From Chara braunii (taxonomy: Eukaryota; Streptophyta; Charophyceae; Charales; Characeae), in assembly GCA_003427395.1 (NCBI GenBank), contig BFEA01001159.1:115951-141668 (forward strand): 25,718 nt of DNA. The letters are read 5' to 3'. Under the pieces are notes generated by a model. That model did not search any database and was not told the DNA's origin. It saw nothing but the letters and a program-made list of their open reading frames with translations. This document shows positions 1 to 9,382 of the stretch, piece after piece. Each line of letters opens with the position of its first letter. The stretch's first letter is position 1. The translations under genes and the position numbers were made by a program.

Positions 1-39
1 AATTGCACTATGGGGCAAAATACAGTTTGCAATTGCATT
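1..39 (+). repeat. Left copy of imperfect inverted repeat bounding the mitochondrial segment
   Basis: The first 39 bases match the reverse complement of 1002-1040 with about seven mismatches (both read AATTGCA-T-TATG inward, then a shared CAAAATACA core). The copy begins at the first base of the window, so it may continue further left. It flanks the organellar block on the outside. Confidence 0.6.
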
Positions 40-356
40 TATGTCGGTCACTTTATCCGGCGCGAAGCGCCCTGGTTAAAGAAGAATTGCTAAGTGAGTA
101 AACCATTCAAAACTTGTAGATAGGTTTTGTATTCAATTATTTTTTTCGTACCTCTATGAAGTAGACCAATATGTGGTTGGCGCATTAGCGGAATTTCCCA
201 GTTTCGAAATCGGATATTATATTATGAAAGCTTTAGACGCATTCATTGATTGATGATGCATCTTTCAACCTTTGACTGATTGCTTGCATCGGGTTTCAGG
301 TTTTCTATTTCACTCCCTTTCTTAGGGTTCTTTTCACCTTTCCTTCATGGTACTTG

Positions 357-439
357 TACACTATCGGGACTCGAACCCACAAGGAGCGAAGCGCCGCCAC
401 ATCCTAAGTGTGATGCGTAAACTAATTTCGCTATAGCCG
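357..439 (-). tRNA. trnL: Degraded mitochondrial tRNA-Leu(UAG)
   Basis: Read on the minus strand, a five-pair anticodon stem TCACA/TGTGG (one G-T pair) closes the seven-base loop CTTAGGA, giving anticodon UAG. A long variable arm rich in GC follows, as in class II tRNAs, and then the T-loop TTCGAGT. The acceptor pairs only partly: CGGCTAT faces ATAGTGT, so the outer pairs are lost. The T-stem is also weakened. Length of about 82 nt fits tRNA-Leu. Damage in two stems suggests a pseudogene. The mitochondrial UAG-leucine tRNA is known from bryophytes and green algae and is generally absent from angiosperm mitochondria. Confidence 0.65.
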
Positions 440-514
440 TTTCTTTCTGGAATATGTAGACAAGTTAGTTGTTTGAAAGGAGTATAAACATGTTTACCCC
501 ACTTCGTGGCCTTA

Positions 515-587
515 TGGGTATAGCAGGATTTAAACCTGCGACCATTAGGTTAAAAGCCCAAATAGCTTCAATTTCTACTGTAGGCGC
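515..587 (-). tRNA. trnK: Degraded mitochondrial tRNA-Lys(UUU), 3' half intact
   Basis: On the minus strand the anticodon arm reads GGGCTTTTAACCTAA, giving anticodon UUU. It is followed by a good T-arm (GCAGG, loop, CCTGC) and the 3' acceptor strand TATACCCA typical of organellar tRNA-Lys. The 5' acceptor strand and D-arm no longer match: the region expected to read like TATAGCTCAGTTGG is scrambled, and the 5' end cannot pair with the 3' acceptor. I read this as a truncated or mutated copy. The 5' boundary is estimated from normal tRNA length. Confidence 0.65.
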
Positions 588-654
588 TAGACTTGAATGA
601 AAGAGGGTCAAAAAAAAAAACTAAAAAAAACTTCTCGTAAGAGATGTACTTTGA

Positions 655-681
655 CTTCATAAAGGTGTTGCATGGCTGTCA

Positions 682-714
<33 letters not shown>

Positions 715-955
715 TATAACGACCGCAATCCTCATGTTGTGTTGCTAAGACATCGCAACGATGTGCTGCACTCACAAAAAACTGTCAGTGATATACTGGA
801 GGAAGGTGGGGATGCCATCAAGTCCGCATGACCCTTATGGGTTGGGCTACACACGTGTTACAATGACAATGACAATAGGAAGCAAGGCTTTAAGGCAGAA
901 CGAATCCTGAAACATTGCCTCAATTCGGATTGTTCTCTGCAACTCGAGAACATGA
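655..955 (+). rRNA. rrn18: Fragment of mitochondrial small-subunit rRNA (rrn18), 3' domain
   Basis: Conserved landmarks appear in order: the GTGTTGCATGGCTGTC block at 665, GTGTCGTGAGATGTTGGG, GAGGAAGGTGGGGATG at about 799, and ACACACGTGTTACAATG at about 851. The streptophyte mitochondrial segment with AATGACAATAGGAAGCAAGGC and the CGGATTGTTCTCTGCAACTCG block follow. Plastid 16S differs clearly at several of these places. Homology ends just after the CATGA at about 950, well short of the rRNA 3' end. Changes at otherwise invariant sites (TGTCGTCAG now TGTCATCAG, AACGAGCGCAACC now AACGACCGCAATCC) show it is not functional rRNA. It is a partial, decayed copy. Confidence 0.85.
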
Positions 956-1001
956 TGGGCACCTTACCTGGCAAAAAAACTAGGTTACATACATTGCCCA
1001 A

Positions 1002-1040
1002 ACTGCAATTCGAAATTGTATTTTGGCGCATAATGCAATT
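1002..1040 (-). repeat. Right copy of imperfect inverted repeat bounding the mitochondrial segment
   Basis: Reverse-complement partner of 1-39, with about 32 of 39 positions matching by eye. Together the copies could be the terminal inverted repeats of an element of about 1 kb that carries mitochondrial DNA, or an inverted duplication already present in the mitochondrial donor. No target-site duplication can be tested because the left copy sits at the window edge. Confidence 0.6.
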
Positions 1041-1180
1041 ATAACTCGTTTTTGTAACTTCGGCGTAGTTTCCTCAAACAAGAAAGATGGGGTGATTGAA
1101 AACTTCCCTCGTGCTATGTTTCATATCTCAACACGTATAAATATTATATACAAAATCTGCACAAACAAAAATGTTTCCAA

Positions 1181-1625
1181 CACCACTCGTCTTCCCCAAA
1201 AAATACTACAGTATTCTATGCCTTTATTTGACGCGATTTTGAGTTCAAATACGACGATAATGACTGTACGTTGTATTCGTGTGGAGACGACACTACATCA
1301 ACTCAATACCCGTTTTCATTTTAGAGTTCGGTTGCACCACTCGCTATTTGTCAATATTTTTTCATGCATCTACACAACATTTATTGTCCATATGCATTAA
1401 CAAGTAGATTTCCACTACCACCCGTCCTCCTTAAGAAAAAAAGATTTGCCATTATACTTGTATTGGAGCAGTTTTCAATCAAGATACAAAGATAATAACC
1501 GTACATTATTTTTTTGTGAAGACCACATAACATAATTATCCCAACATGAGAGTGACGTGCAACTCGATAACTATTTTCATTTGAGAGCTTAATTTCACCA
1601 CTCGCCATCCACGAAGATTGTTTAA
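1181..1625. repeat. Diverged tandem duplication, period about 235-260 bp
   Basis: Two successive blocks share an order of words. GATAATGACTGTACGTTG at 1256 parallels GATAATAACCGTACATTA at 1491. CAATACCCGTTTTCATTTTA near 1305 parallels the ATAACTATTTTCATTTGA stretch near 1567. CACCACTCG recurs at 1181, 1335 and 1596. The repeat is old and interrupted by short indels. The open frames crossing it look accidental. Confidence 0.5.
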
Positions 1626-1698
1626 TACATCTCGATAGACACCATATTCATATTCTTTCACGATTTTAGCGAATGGTCCGTGGTCCAACTACGTGCTT

Positions 1699-1717
1699 TA
1701 TATTTATATTTATACAA

Positions 1718-1764
<47 letters not shown>

Positions 1765-1782
1765 GGTATATATATATTTATA
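1699..1782. repeat. AT-rich microsatellite
   Basis: Mostly alternating TA dinucleotides with ATATAC and ATATAG interruptions, and no coding content. It is likely to vary in length between individuals. Confidence 0.9.
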
Positions 1783-2039
1783 ATTGTTACATATCTATGA
1801 GTTAAAAAACGTATGTTCCGAAACAAACGAGAAAAGTATACAGGGCAAACATGAAAAGCACAATGAAACCATTAATTTTTATTAATTTTCTTTTAACTTA
1901 TTTCTTACTATGCTTCTCACGTATAAGGCTTGCAAAGTTAATAAAGTTTAGCATGAGTTGCCCACATCTCGTGTGTCATAACAACCCACTTATATGTTGT
2001 GATAAAGAGGCAGAGTAAAGAGGGAGGGGATAAACATAT

Positions 2040-2690
2040 AAGAAAAAACAATGAATAACAGAAGGAATAAAAATGAAGGCGAAGCAGATGATGAGAAACG
2101 ACTCAAGAATCATTTTGTCTTTGACGACAAAGAAAACATGCATTATAACGATGAGGTCGATAAACACAAGGAAGACCTACCTGAACATCTTCATTTCATG
2201 TCACGATGACTGATATTGAGTCATACAATCATGAAAAATAGTATATTAATTGCAAACAACACATCTCTTCAATCTCTTCATGTAACATACTAAAAAAAAA
2301 TTGTAGTCCAAAGTGGATTAGTTTGATAATCCATTTATTTCGGATTGTTCGTTATATAATGTTATGCAAAGTTTGATGATTTACGGTTCCAAAACTTTCA
2401 GAGATTTTGACAATTTCAACTATTTGCATGTGTGTAAATGATAAGGTTCTATAATATTGGTACATGTTTCGACTGCAGCACATGGTCATAAGAATGATCT
2501 TCAACATAAGGAAGATTGTCGAAAATTTGATGTGAAAAAGAAACAACATCATTATGTAAGAATTAGTAACATCATTGATGACATAAAACATAATGTTGTT
2601 ATCTCACTATTCATGGTAGTAAAAAACAAATACAATGATCTTGTAATGGCAAAGTCTATATATAATGAAGACAGAGAAGAGGGATGAATG
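2040..2690 (+). other. Two short Lys/His/Asp-rich coding-like frames, unidentified
   Basis: An ATG at 2051 opens a 52-codon frame ending at TGA 2207-2209. It is strongly hydrophilic (NKNEGEADDEKRLKNHF near its start) and rich in Asp, Glu, Lys and His. A second frame at 2457-2687 has similar composition (HGHKNDLQHKEDCRKF). The similar bias suggests two exons or fragments of one low-complexity acidic/basic protein, for example a decayed transposon Gag or transposase region, but no domain is recognisable. AT-rich DNA can also produce such composition by chance, so support is weak. Confidence 0.2.
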
Positions 2691-2819
2691 TTGAAATACC
2701 TCGCATAAGGTAAAGTTGATGATTTCTTATTTTCTCTTTCGAGAAAAATAAAGACATTTTTTATTATTTTTTTAATGATTACGATCCTTTGGCTAAGGAA
2801 GATTAACATCGAGATGACA

Positions 2820-3335
2820 ACGAAAAAAAATCCCAGAATTAAATAATCATTCTTTAATAAAATTACAATCTAAATTTCAAATTTTTATTTTATCTTAAAA
2901 ATGTCATTCCAATTTTTTTAAAAATCATCTTACTTTCAAACTTTCATTCCAAGAGTAGAGTATCCTTCTTATTTTGACTGCATGCTAGAGATGGAATAAA
3001 AGTCTGGATGAGTTCATGAAATATTTTAATCGGACTGTCATTTTAAGTAAGGATTTTCAGTCATAAATATGTTAATCCAATCTAAATTAGAAGATTTTTG
3101 TTGTAGTAGAACAAAACATTAATTAAAATATATTATAAACTCATCCTGACTTTCATTCCATCTTAAGCAAATAAATGTAGTTGGAAGGGAAAACTCATAC
3201 TTAGACGGGAACTTATCAAATAAAACTGTAAATTTTAGAATTGGACGAACATTAGAATGATAATTTATAAATATGAAGGATTTTTTTTTAAGGCATGTTT
3301 TTTCAACTTTTATTTATTGTGGGAATTTTTCTATT
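2820..3335 (+). repeat. Left terminal inverted repeat of the 6.5-kb element
   Basis: Matches the reverse complement of 8864-9382, from an A-rich edge through to GGGAATTTTTCTATTG near 3320-3336. It contains a smaller nested inverted repeat: GAGATGGAATAAAAGTCTGG at 2989 faces CTGACTTTCATTCCATCTT near 3148. Each TIR can therefore fold on itself as well as pair with its partner. The words TCATTCCA and TGGAATGA recur several times within it. Confidence 0.75.
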
Positions 3336-4280
3336 GGAATGACAATTGCAAGGAAGTCTGGCAATATACAAAACGCGAGATGAAGAATCTGAAGATTATT
3401 ATTAGTTATGAACAAACCAAAATGATTCAAGAATCTCAAGCTGGCGCGGCGGATGCTGACCATCGATTGCAAATTACCCACATAGTTTTGAAAACCTAAA
3501 ATATCTTAGGTTTTTGGTTGGTTATTCAAAGTGTGTTATGCACGTGATAGAGTACAAATTAGTTGTTAATCAAAATAACGTTGGTTAGCTATTTGTGAAT
3601 TTTTGTGTTGCCTAAACTTTGTAGGGTTAACTACAATACAGATAAATCACGTTTCAATCCCTTAACGTTTGTGGTCACATATTGAATATGATCTGCCCCG
3701 TGAGTCGAGACTCTACCCTAAGCCAATACCATACGCCATTGTACAAGTGACTCATGAATATCTAATACTCAAAAACATAAAAACAATTATGCAATGGTTA
3801 TCAGTAGGCAACTAGACTGTCTGCATAAAGTATAAAAGTCAATATTGTCGTTACAAACCAACAATCTTATTGATTTTTATTTTGTACTGATTGTTATCGA
3901 AAGAAAATTACAGATTCTCTTTATTATCACTCTATATATATTGATAAAAAAAAAATGTTTTTTTTTTCCTTATTGATTATTGATTAGATAGATAAAAAGA
4001 TAAGAAAAAAAAAAAATGTTGTTAAGAGAGGAAAATAAAAATTATTATTTTATGAAACATTTTTCAAATATTCCAATGAAATAAGATAAATTTATTTTTT
4101 TTCACAAGAACTAGCATTCATTCTTATGTATGATATTTTTATATTTCAAAAATTAGAATTTTTATTATTCTGTAAAATTATATATAAACATATATTTTAT
4201 ATTATTCATAATATTATAATATTTTTAATTTTGTACTTTTAATTTATTTTATTTTTTATATATTTTATCTTATATATACA
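3336..4280. other. AT-rich interior of the 6.5-kb element, no gene seen
   Basis: Very AT-rich, with A and T runs near 3948-3968 and 4008-4018 and several ATATAT stretches. An open frame at 3257-3499 starts inside the TIR and is not preserved in the other TIR copy, so I do not treat it as a gene. Nothing else is supportable here. Confidence 0.6.
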
Positions 4281-4299
4281 TATTTTTTCTATTAATCGC

Positions 4300-4632
4300 A
4301 ACAACGTATGAAGCAACGAATAAAGAATAAGAGCAGACAAAAAAAAAATGTTGTTGATCCCTGGACAAGTGATGATGAGGCACATGTACTAGATGATAGC
4401 CAATAAAATGAGTAGTGGTGCTCCAAACGAAAAATGAATACGTCTCTGGTAACAAAGAGGGAACACTGTTAATAATAAAAACCACAGAGTCTGTTCGCAA
4501 GCAAGACTATGTGACAGTTAAGGGTGGTAATGAGGAACACAATCGTATATCGCCAAAACAAAAAAGGAACTGGGAGGGGGGTGAATTAAACAAAATTTTG
4601 AAGCAAATGATATGGATGTTGAAAAAAATGTG
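4300..4632 (+). other. Coding-like fragments, unidentified
   Basis: Near 4310 a 34-codon frame reads MKQRIKNKSRQKKNVVDPWT and continues with an Asp/Glu/His-rich stretch to a stop near 4405. A second frame from 4415 to 4633 gives 72 hydrophilic residues (NEYVSGNKEGTLLIIKTTES). Both look more like protein than the surrounding AT-rich DNA and could be decayed exons of one gene in adjacent frames. No domain or family is visible. Confidence 0.2.
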
Positions 4633-4773
4633 ATTTGCTTTGTATTGAAATTGAGGTCGAGGAAGTTGTAACAATAATGTATATGTATATATACACACAT
4701 AGAGTTACCAGGCCGAATAATTGAAAGACCTCAGACCGGCCTCTGAAAGGGTCGGGCGTTCGTGTTGTCGTTC

Positions 4774-4811
4774 GAGGTCCGTTCCTATAGGGGTTATAAC
4801 CCCGCCGAACC
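4774..4811. repeat. Small hairpin with perfect 14-bp palindrome core
   Basis: GGGGTTATAACCCC at 4790-4803 is a perfect palindrome, nested inside GTTC (4781-4784) and GAAC (4807-4810). It lies in a short GC-richer island (4690-4820) that contrasts with the AT-rich surroundings and may be a separate small insertion. Confidence 0.5.
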
Positions 4812-4969
4812 CAGTTTGAAAGCCTTGTTATTTTTATTTTTATGTCATTTACTGATAGTTCATGTGGTAATGGTCCTATCCTTCAATTTTCAATTCATTT
4901 CCTTGCGTAAAAAAAAATCATCAAAGTTTGAGGGGGCGAATAAACTGTACCCCCCTTTATTTTTTTGTT

Positions 4970-5110
4970 TTTCAATTTTTTTTTTTTTTTTTTTTTTGAG
5001 GGGGGGGGGGGGGGGGGGGGGAAAGGTTAACTTTACCAATCAAAGCAGTTGAGTGATTGATCGATGAATCGATTGGTTGTGGGAGGATCGTCGCCCCCCC
5101 CCCCCTCCCC
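4970..5110. repeat. Homopolymer cluster: T-run, about 23-base G-run, later C-run
   Basis: A T-run of about 20 bases is followed directly by a G-run broken by one A, and about 70 bp later by a C-run in a TCGC...TCCCC context. The G and C tracts could form a stem or G-quadruplexes. Run lengths in assemblies are often unreliable. The 96-codon frame at 4762-5052 simply reads through these homopolymers and is not a gene. Confidence 0.85.
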
Positions 5111-5753
5111 AATCGCACGCTGTCACACTTTTTATAGTCAGGTCACTCCTTGCGACCAGAAAAACAACAAGTTGTCATGCAAAATTCTGTTAATTTTTGC
5201 AATAAATAAATAACTAGATAATGCAAATCCCTTTCTATTGCGTATATCCAATTTCGAGCGAAACTCTTCAATAGTGGTCTACGTCGATCCTCGGTTTTAT
5301 GAATCTTTGATCGTGATTCGAAACATTGAATGCAACTATACAGCTAATGACTTAAAGAAAACTATATATCATATCAGGATTGTCAAATTTTAGGAATTGA
5401 GAACTATGACAAGATCAACAGAAAGCATCACATCATACAATGACAATGAAACAAGATCAAGGCCGACTTAACTCAAGGCAAGGACAAGATGAATGAGAGA
5501 AGATGAAAACTCATAATACTCTCATAAAGTATAGATGAAAGACATGGTCAGTACTCGTAAACAGTCCTCACTTTCCCTGTCAGGTCTCATCCTCAATCTT
5601 TCATTTGACCGTGTGTCTCTTATTTTTTGAGTCACGTCTGTGTACCTCATGAGATTATGACCTAGTGATATAAAGCTACCTAAAGCCTACAAGTTCTGAA
5701 TATGTCTATCCAAGACTGAAGATTCAGACGTCGAGCATAGCACAAAACTCCTC
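5111..5753. other. No gene recognised
   Basis: Moderately AT-rich sequence just 3' of the 166-codon minus-strand ORF. It would hold that gene's 3' region or further exons if it is real. All six frames carry frequent stops. I saw no repeat or RNA gene. Confidence 0.5.
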
Positions 5754-6254
5754 TCAAAAAGTGGGAAGATATGATATGAAGAAGATCCGTTGTACAAGAT
5801 GTCGAAACTTTAATGGTTCGGTCACTGCCTCATAGTCGATCTCCGCTGGTGAGAAATACCTTTTGGCCAGGTAAACCGAATCACCCCAGTGAGAACCATC
5901 AAGGAGGTAGAAAGGCACCAAAGGCCTAGGGTAGTCAGCGTATGACTTTGGACCAAAGCTACGAATCAACTTTGTTTCTTTTTGAAGCACAAGTGCTTTC
6001 TCGTTAACATACTGTGCAGTTATAATACAAATTGAGTCAAAGCGCTCATGAGTTTCCTTCCCTTTCTTCACACAGATCCTCAGATCTTGGATAGTTTCCT
6101 CTGCAAACTCAGTGAGGACCACGAGAATTAACAAATATCTTTGTCTGAAACTGATTGCACTTATATACTTGTACTTGAAAGCATAATTGGTGACAATCTT
6201 GTTGAGATCGGTCAATACTAACTGGGTGGCTGGAAAGGAAGTGATGATACTCAT
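5754..6254 (-). CDS. Unidentified 166-residue protein inside the 6.5-kb TIR element
   Basis: An uninterrupted ATG-to-TGA frame. The N-terminal 60 residues are mainly hydrophobic and aromatic, with a stretch like YLLILVVL that could be a buried helix or a weak membrane segment. A charged middle follows (EETIQDLRICVKKGKETHER). The C-terminal third has proline/aromatic motifs such as DYPRPLVPFYLLDGSHWGDS and YFSPAEIDYEAV. Composition looks like a real protein and is unlike the low-complexity frames around it. Upstream of the ATG the sense strand is a pyrimidine- and TCA-rich leader lacking close upstream ATGs, compatible with a 5' UTR. I recognise no family. It may be an exon or fragment of a transposon-encoded protein, or a captured host gene. 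A GT near codon 155 leaves open that the true gene is spliced. Confidence 0.4.
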   Translation of the reverse strand: MSIITSFPATQLVLTDLNKIVTNYAFKYKYISAISFRQRYLLILVVLTEFAEETIQDLRICVKKGKETHERFDSICIITAQYVNEKALVLQKETKLIRSFGPKSYADYPRPLVPFYLLDGSHWGDSVYLAKRYFSPAEIDYEAVTEPLKFRHLVQRIFFISYLPTF

Positions 6255-7065
6255 GTGCTAAGATGAATACTGAAAATTATCAGAATGATGGTGAACTCTG
6301 ATTGATAATGATCAATAAAGTGTCGATGGTAACTCCGTTACTTGAGTGCCACTAACGAAAGCAGTGATTGATTGATACTGATTTGAAGACGAATTGAGAA
6401 TAACTAAATAACGACAAACTCAAATACTTATGACATTTTAATGATTGAAAATCGTTGAGTAATTATTGAAAACTGTGAGACGTTATGAATTACTGAATGA
6501 TATTTTACTGAATAATTCACCGAAACATCTTTGAAGGGAAAAGATATGAGAACATTCATATGTACATGAACTTTGCCGTGACCTTCTCAACGGTGTCTAG
6601 TAAGAAACAGGTGCTGTGCAACTTATCGATGTATTTTTTTTCCTCAATAGTCGATATATTTTTTGTCCCCAATTCTCTCGACATCACGTTCTTTTATGAC
6701 TAACTTATTAAACTTCATATCTTGATCGACTTTTATCTCTTATCACTCACACTTATTTTTATTGATGTTGCGTTTCGTTCCCAGTATCGCTGCATCCCTC
6801 AAGATATTTTTCTTTAGTCCAAAAGTCTTATTTTAGATGAGAAACATAGAAAAATAACAACCTTTGCTTGTTTTGGTATCTCATGACGCCAGAGAGGTTG
6901 TTGTGAAACCAAGTTGTTTACCTACTGTTGATATTCTTTACAAACATTTGAATACCCCGTTATTCAACTAATGAACAATTATTCATCTTTTCAACAAACA
7001 ATATGTTGTTAAATCTCTCATACTTGTTGTTTATAATCTCAACAGACCGTGTGACACTAAAACTC
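6255..7065. other. Probable upstream region of the 166-codon ORF, no gene seen
   Basis: AT-rich, rich in TGATTGA and ATCAAT words near 6290-6480, which on the minus strand form the TCA-rich leader of the ORF at 5754-6254. No TATA box or start site can be assigned with confidence. The rest is stop-rich in all frames. Confidence 0.4.
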
Positions 7066-7357
7066 TTAAATTCTTAACAAACCACTGACTACCAACGTTT
7101 ACCCACAAATCTCGTACGGGATGAGCACAACAGCGTTCCGCCCCAGTTTACATACAACACCAGAACATTATACAAAGAGTTATCAGGGTCACCCTTTGTT
7201 CGTACTCCGCATAAAATACAACTACTTTGGGTGTATACAGAATATCACACGTTTCGTATCCACTTTATATAATATACTGGTATCGCCAACTGTTAGTACC
7301 TCCCAAATGGTACGCGAAGTAGTTTTGTTAGCAAACGTTCATTTGAATAGTGCATGA
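7066..7357 (+). pseudogene. Coding-like fragment, two overlapping plus-strand frames
   Basis: One frame is open from 7066 and contains an ATG at 7121, giving 78 residues to a TGA. A second frame is open over 7089-7270 and reads protein-like (NSVPPQFTYNTRTLYKELSG). Two protein-like frames over the same bases may mean a coding region with a frameshift near 7265, or chance. No family recognised. It lies on the strand opposite the 166-codon ORF, inside the TIR element. Confidence 0.2.
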
Positions 7358-7423
7358 AATACTACTAGAAGTGGTGTCCCTGTTTGATTAGATCACGACG
7401 TTCTGCTAATACCAGTCTCTACC

Positions 7424-7450
7424 TCAAGTGATACGTAGGTTATCACTTGA
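7424..7450. repeat. Perfect 9-bp hairpin
   Basis: TCAAGTGAT (7424-7432) and ATCACTTGA (7442-7450) pair perfectly across a nine-base loop. No T-run follows. It could be a chance hairpin or a protein-binding site within the TIR element. Confidence 0.5.
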
Positions 7451-7617
7451 ATGTCTTAATAGCTGACTTAGTTTATATGTCATATAGAGTATCAGACTAA
7501 AAGGGTTTTATGCTCCAGGAACTTAGGAGATGGTCCACTGAGAATAACACGCAAAATCATTATATGTGTAAGAAACTTACTGCGTAGGGTCTTTCACATA
7601 GATTTTTATTTACTGTA

Positions 7618-7809
7618 CTAACTGTTTGATTGATCCATTGTACAAATAACCTCCTTCTTGAATGACTCTACACAACCTTCGTGGTAAACAAATAAAAATA
7701 AAAATTTAATATTGACACTTTCACGAACTACAACCGACTTTCGAATAACATATAAGGTATCACCGATGATGAACCATTCTCGGATAAGATCAAAAGTCGC
7801 ATTGAGCAC
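7618..7809 (-). pseudogene. Coding-like fragment, unidentified
   Basis: A 63-codon minus-strand frame with protein-like composition near its start (NATFDLIREWFIIGDTLYVI), on the same strand as the 166-codon ORF about 1.4 kb away. It could be an upstream exon or fragment of the same gene. The N-terminal half is convincing; the C-terminal half passes through an AT-rich FLFLFV stretch. No motif identifies it. Confidence 0.2.
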
Positions 7810-8349
7810 TGACCCTGTTTGCTTATGACACAGGTTCAGTCGTATGCAATCTCAATCTAAATACTTTGTTCAAATAAGTTATTCCCAACTTTAGTCATTC
7901 AAATATTTGCATGAAGTAACACCGACGACAATTCCAGTTTGAGTGTGGCAGAAAATAATGTGAGGTGCTGCTGATTCTAACTTACCCAGTAGGATAATGT
8001 TGAATCTTACTTACATAGCAAAATCTCACTAATGGATTTTACCGAGTATAAGGTTGTACACAATATCGACCTTTGAAAATAACTGTCAGCATACTGTAGG
8101 TAAACTCATTCGTACACGACAATAAATTTTTTTTATAACCAGTCCATTCATACTTCGCATAGATCCCTCTTTGTGAAATTCATCCATACATAATAAGAAT
8201 CCCGAGTGCAATACTTATTTGAATACTTTACAATACTCTATGAGTGCAGTATTATTCCTTCATAGCACAAAATCTCTCTGAAAGAAAGATCCGTCTCTGC
8301 ACCNCTCAAATATTGCACAATACTACGAAATAGACCGTACTAAATTAAT

Positions 8350-8709
8350 ACACCGTCTATTATTGATGGTTATTTATATAGTATACGCAATATGACAGAC
8401 AATAATCTTTGTTTGAATAATACGCAAGTTATGCTGGTGGTAACTCAACTCGAGCTCGAGCAATAAGCAAAGCATTATAAACAGTGGGTCTTGCTCGAAT
8501 CGTACTTATGGTACAGGATGAGAGAGACTTATCGTAGAGACCTAAACACCGAACCACTTAAAGTAGTACCTAAGATTATGATCTGTGTCATATGCTTGTT
8601 GTTGTCTTATTATACTATGTGGAACTTTGACTTATCTTATTACTCTGATGTAGTAACAATCTTCAGTATTATAATTCTAGGAGGACACCTTGAAATTTTA
8701 GTACAGTAA
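8350..8709 (+). pseudogene. Coding-like fragments near the right TIR, unidentified
   Basis: A frame over about 8352-8463 (for example SIIDGYLYSIRNMTDNNLCL) and the 72-codon frame 8491-8709 lie close together on the plus strand in different phases. The latter starts hydrophilic (YRMRETYRRDLNTEPLKVV) and turns into a hydrophobic segment (MICVICLLLSYYTMW) that could span a membrane. A perfect CTCGAGCTCGAG palindrome at about 8449-8460 lies between them. An ambiguous base sits at 8304. I cannot assign a family. Confidence 0.2.
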
Positions 8710-8863
8710 GCGAAGGATGTGTTTATAACTTTTAAGAACTTCGTTAGGCAACAACGAAATTTTCTTCAACTCAAAGGACAAGCTCGCAAAGACCTCAAAA
8801 CCCCAGAGATGAGAGTAAACTCACTAAAGGAGACCGGGGGTTAAAATCTACTACATACAACAG

Positions 8864-9382
8864 AAAAATTCCCACGAGAAACGAAAGTTGAAAAAACATT
8901 CCATAAAAAAAAATCCTTCATATTTATAAATTATCATTCCAATGTTCGTCCAATTCTAGAATTTTCAGTTTTATTTGACAAGTTCTTGTCCAAATATGAG
9001 TTTTCCCTTCCAACTACATCTATCTGTTCAAGATGGAATGAAAGTCTGGACGAGTTTACGAAATGTTTTAATTAAATTTTCATTCTACTGCAATAAATAT
9101 CTTATAATTTAGATTGGATTAACCTATTTATGACCGAAAATCCTTACTTAGAATGACATTCCAATCAAAATATTTCATGAACTCATCCAGACTTTCATTC
9201 CATCTCTAGCATGCAGTCCAAATAAGAAGGAATACCCTATTCTTTAAATGAAAGTTTGTAAGTAAGATATATTTTTTTAAAATTGGAATGACATTTTTAA
9301 AGATGGAATGAAAATTTAAATTTTAAATTGTAATTTTACTATAGAATAATTATTTAATTCTGGGAATTTTTTTCTTTGTAGC
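8864..9382 (-). repeat. Right terminal inverted repeat of the 6.5-kb element
   Basis: Reverse-complement partner of the left TIR. The nested inverted repeat is better preserved here: AAGATGGAATGAAAGTCTGG near 9030 faces CCAGACTTTCATTCCATCT near 9188. Outside the terminal CTGGGA lies an imperfect T-run. No clear direct repeat flanks both ends. Confidence 0.75.

Larger units (their letters stand above)
40..1001. other. Mitochondrial-derived segment, probably nuclear (NUMT-like)
   Basis: The block holds two tRNA-like sequences on the minus strand and a small-subunit rRNA fragment on the plus strand. Short GC hairpins with GCGAAGCGC cores sit at 59-71 and 383-395, a pattern common in algal and early plant organelle DNA. 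Poly(A) runs at about 610-630 lie between the tRNA-Lys and rRNA pieces. Departures from the conserved rRNA are mostly C-to-T or G-to-A, as expected from deamination of methylated nuclear DNA. A live mitochondrial genome is less likely because the rRNA stops abruptly at about 955 and the tRNA-Lys has lost its 5' half. Confidence 0.65.
2820..9382. mobile_element. 6.5-kb element with about 510-bp terminal inverted repeats
   Basis: The two ends are reverse complements over about 510 bp, beginning CCCAGAATTAAATAAT on the left and ending ATTATTTAATTCTGGG on the right. The interior (3340-8860) is AT-rich and carries no recognisable transposase. Its best frame is the 166-codon minus-strand ORF at 5754-6254. 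Long TIRs of this size are typical of Mutator-like elements, but I found no convincing 9-11 bp target duplication and no MULE or other transposase motif, so the superfamily is open. The arms differ by scattered substitutions and small indels, so this is an old insertion, most likely non-autonomous or dead. Confidence 0.65.

Noticed and set aside
1-1001. The whole window as a mitochondrial or plastid genome
   Set aside because: Only the first kilobase resembles organellar DNA. The rRNA is partial and mutated at conserved sites, and the remaining 24 kb has MITE and TIR elements and no organellar genes.
4415-4700. Minus-strand frames of 60-76 codons overlapping the plus-strand coding-like frame
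   Set aside because: They are Phe/Ser/Pro/Thr-rich antisense readings of a Lys/Glu/Asn-rich stretch.
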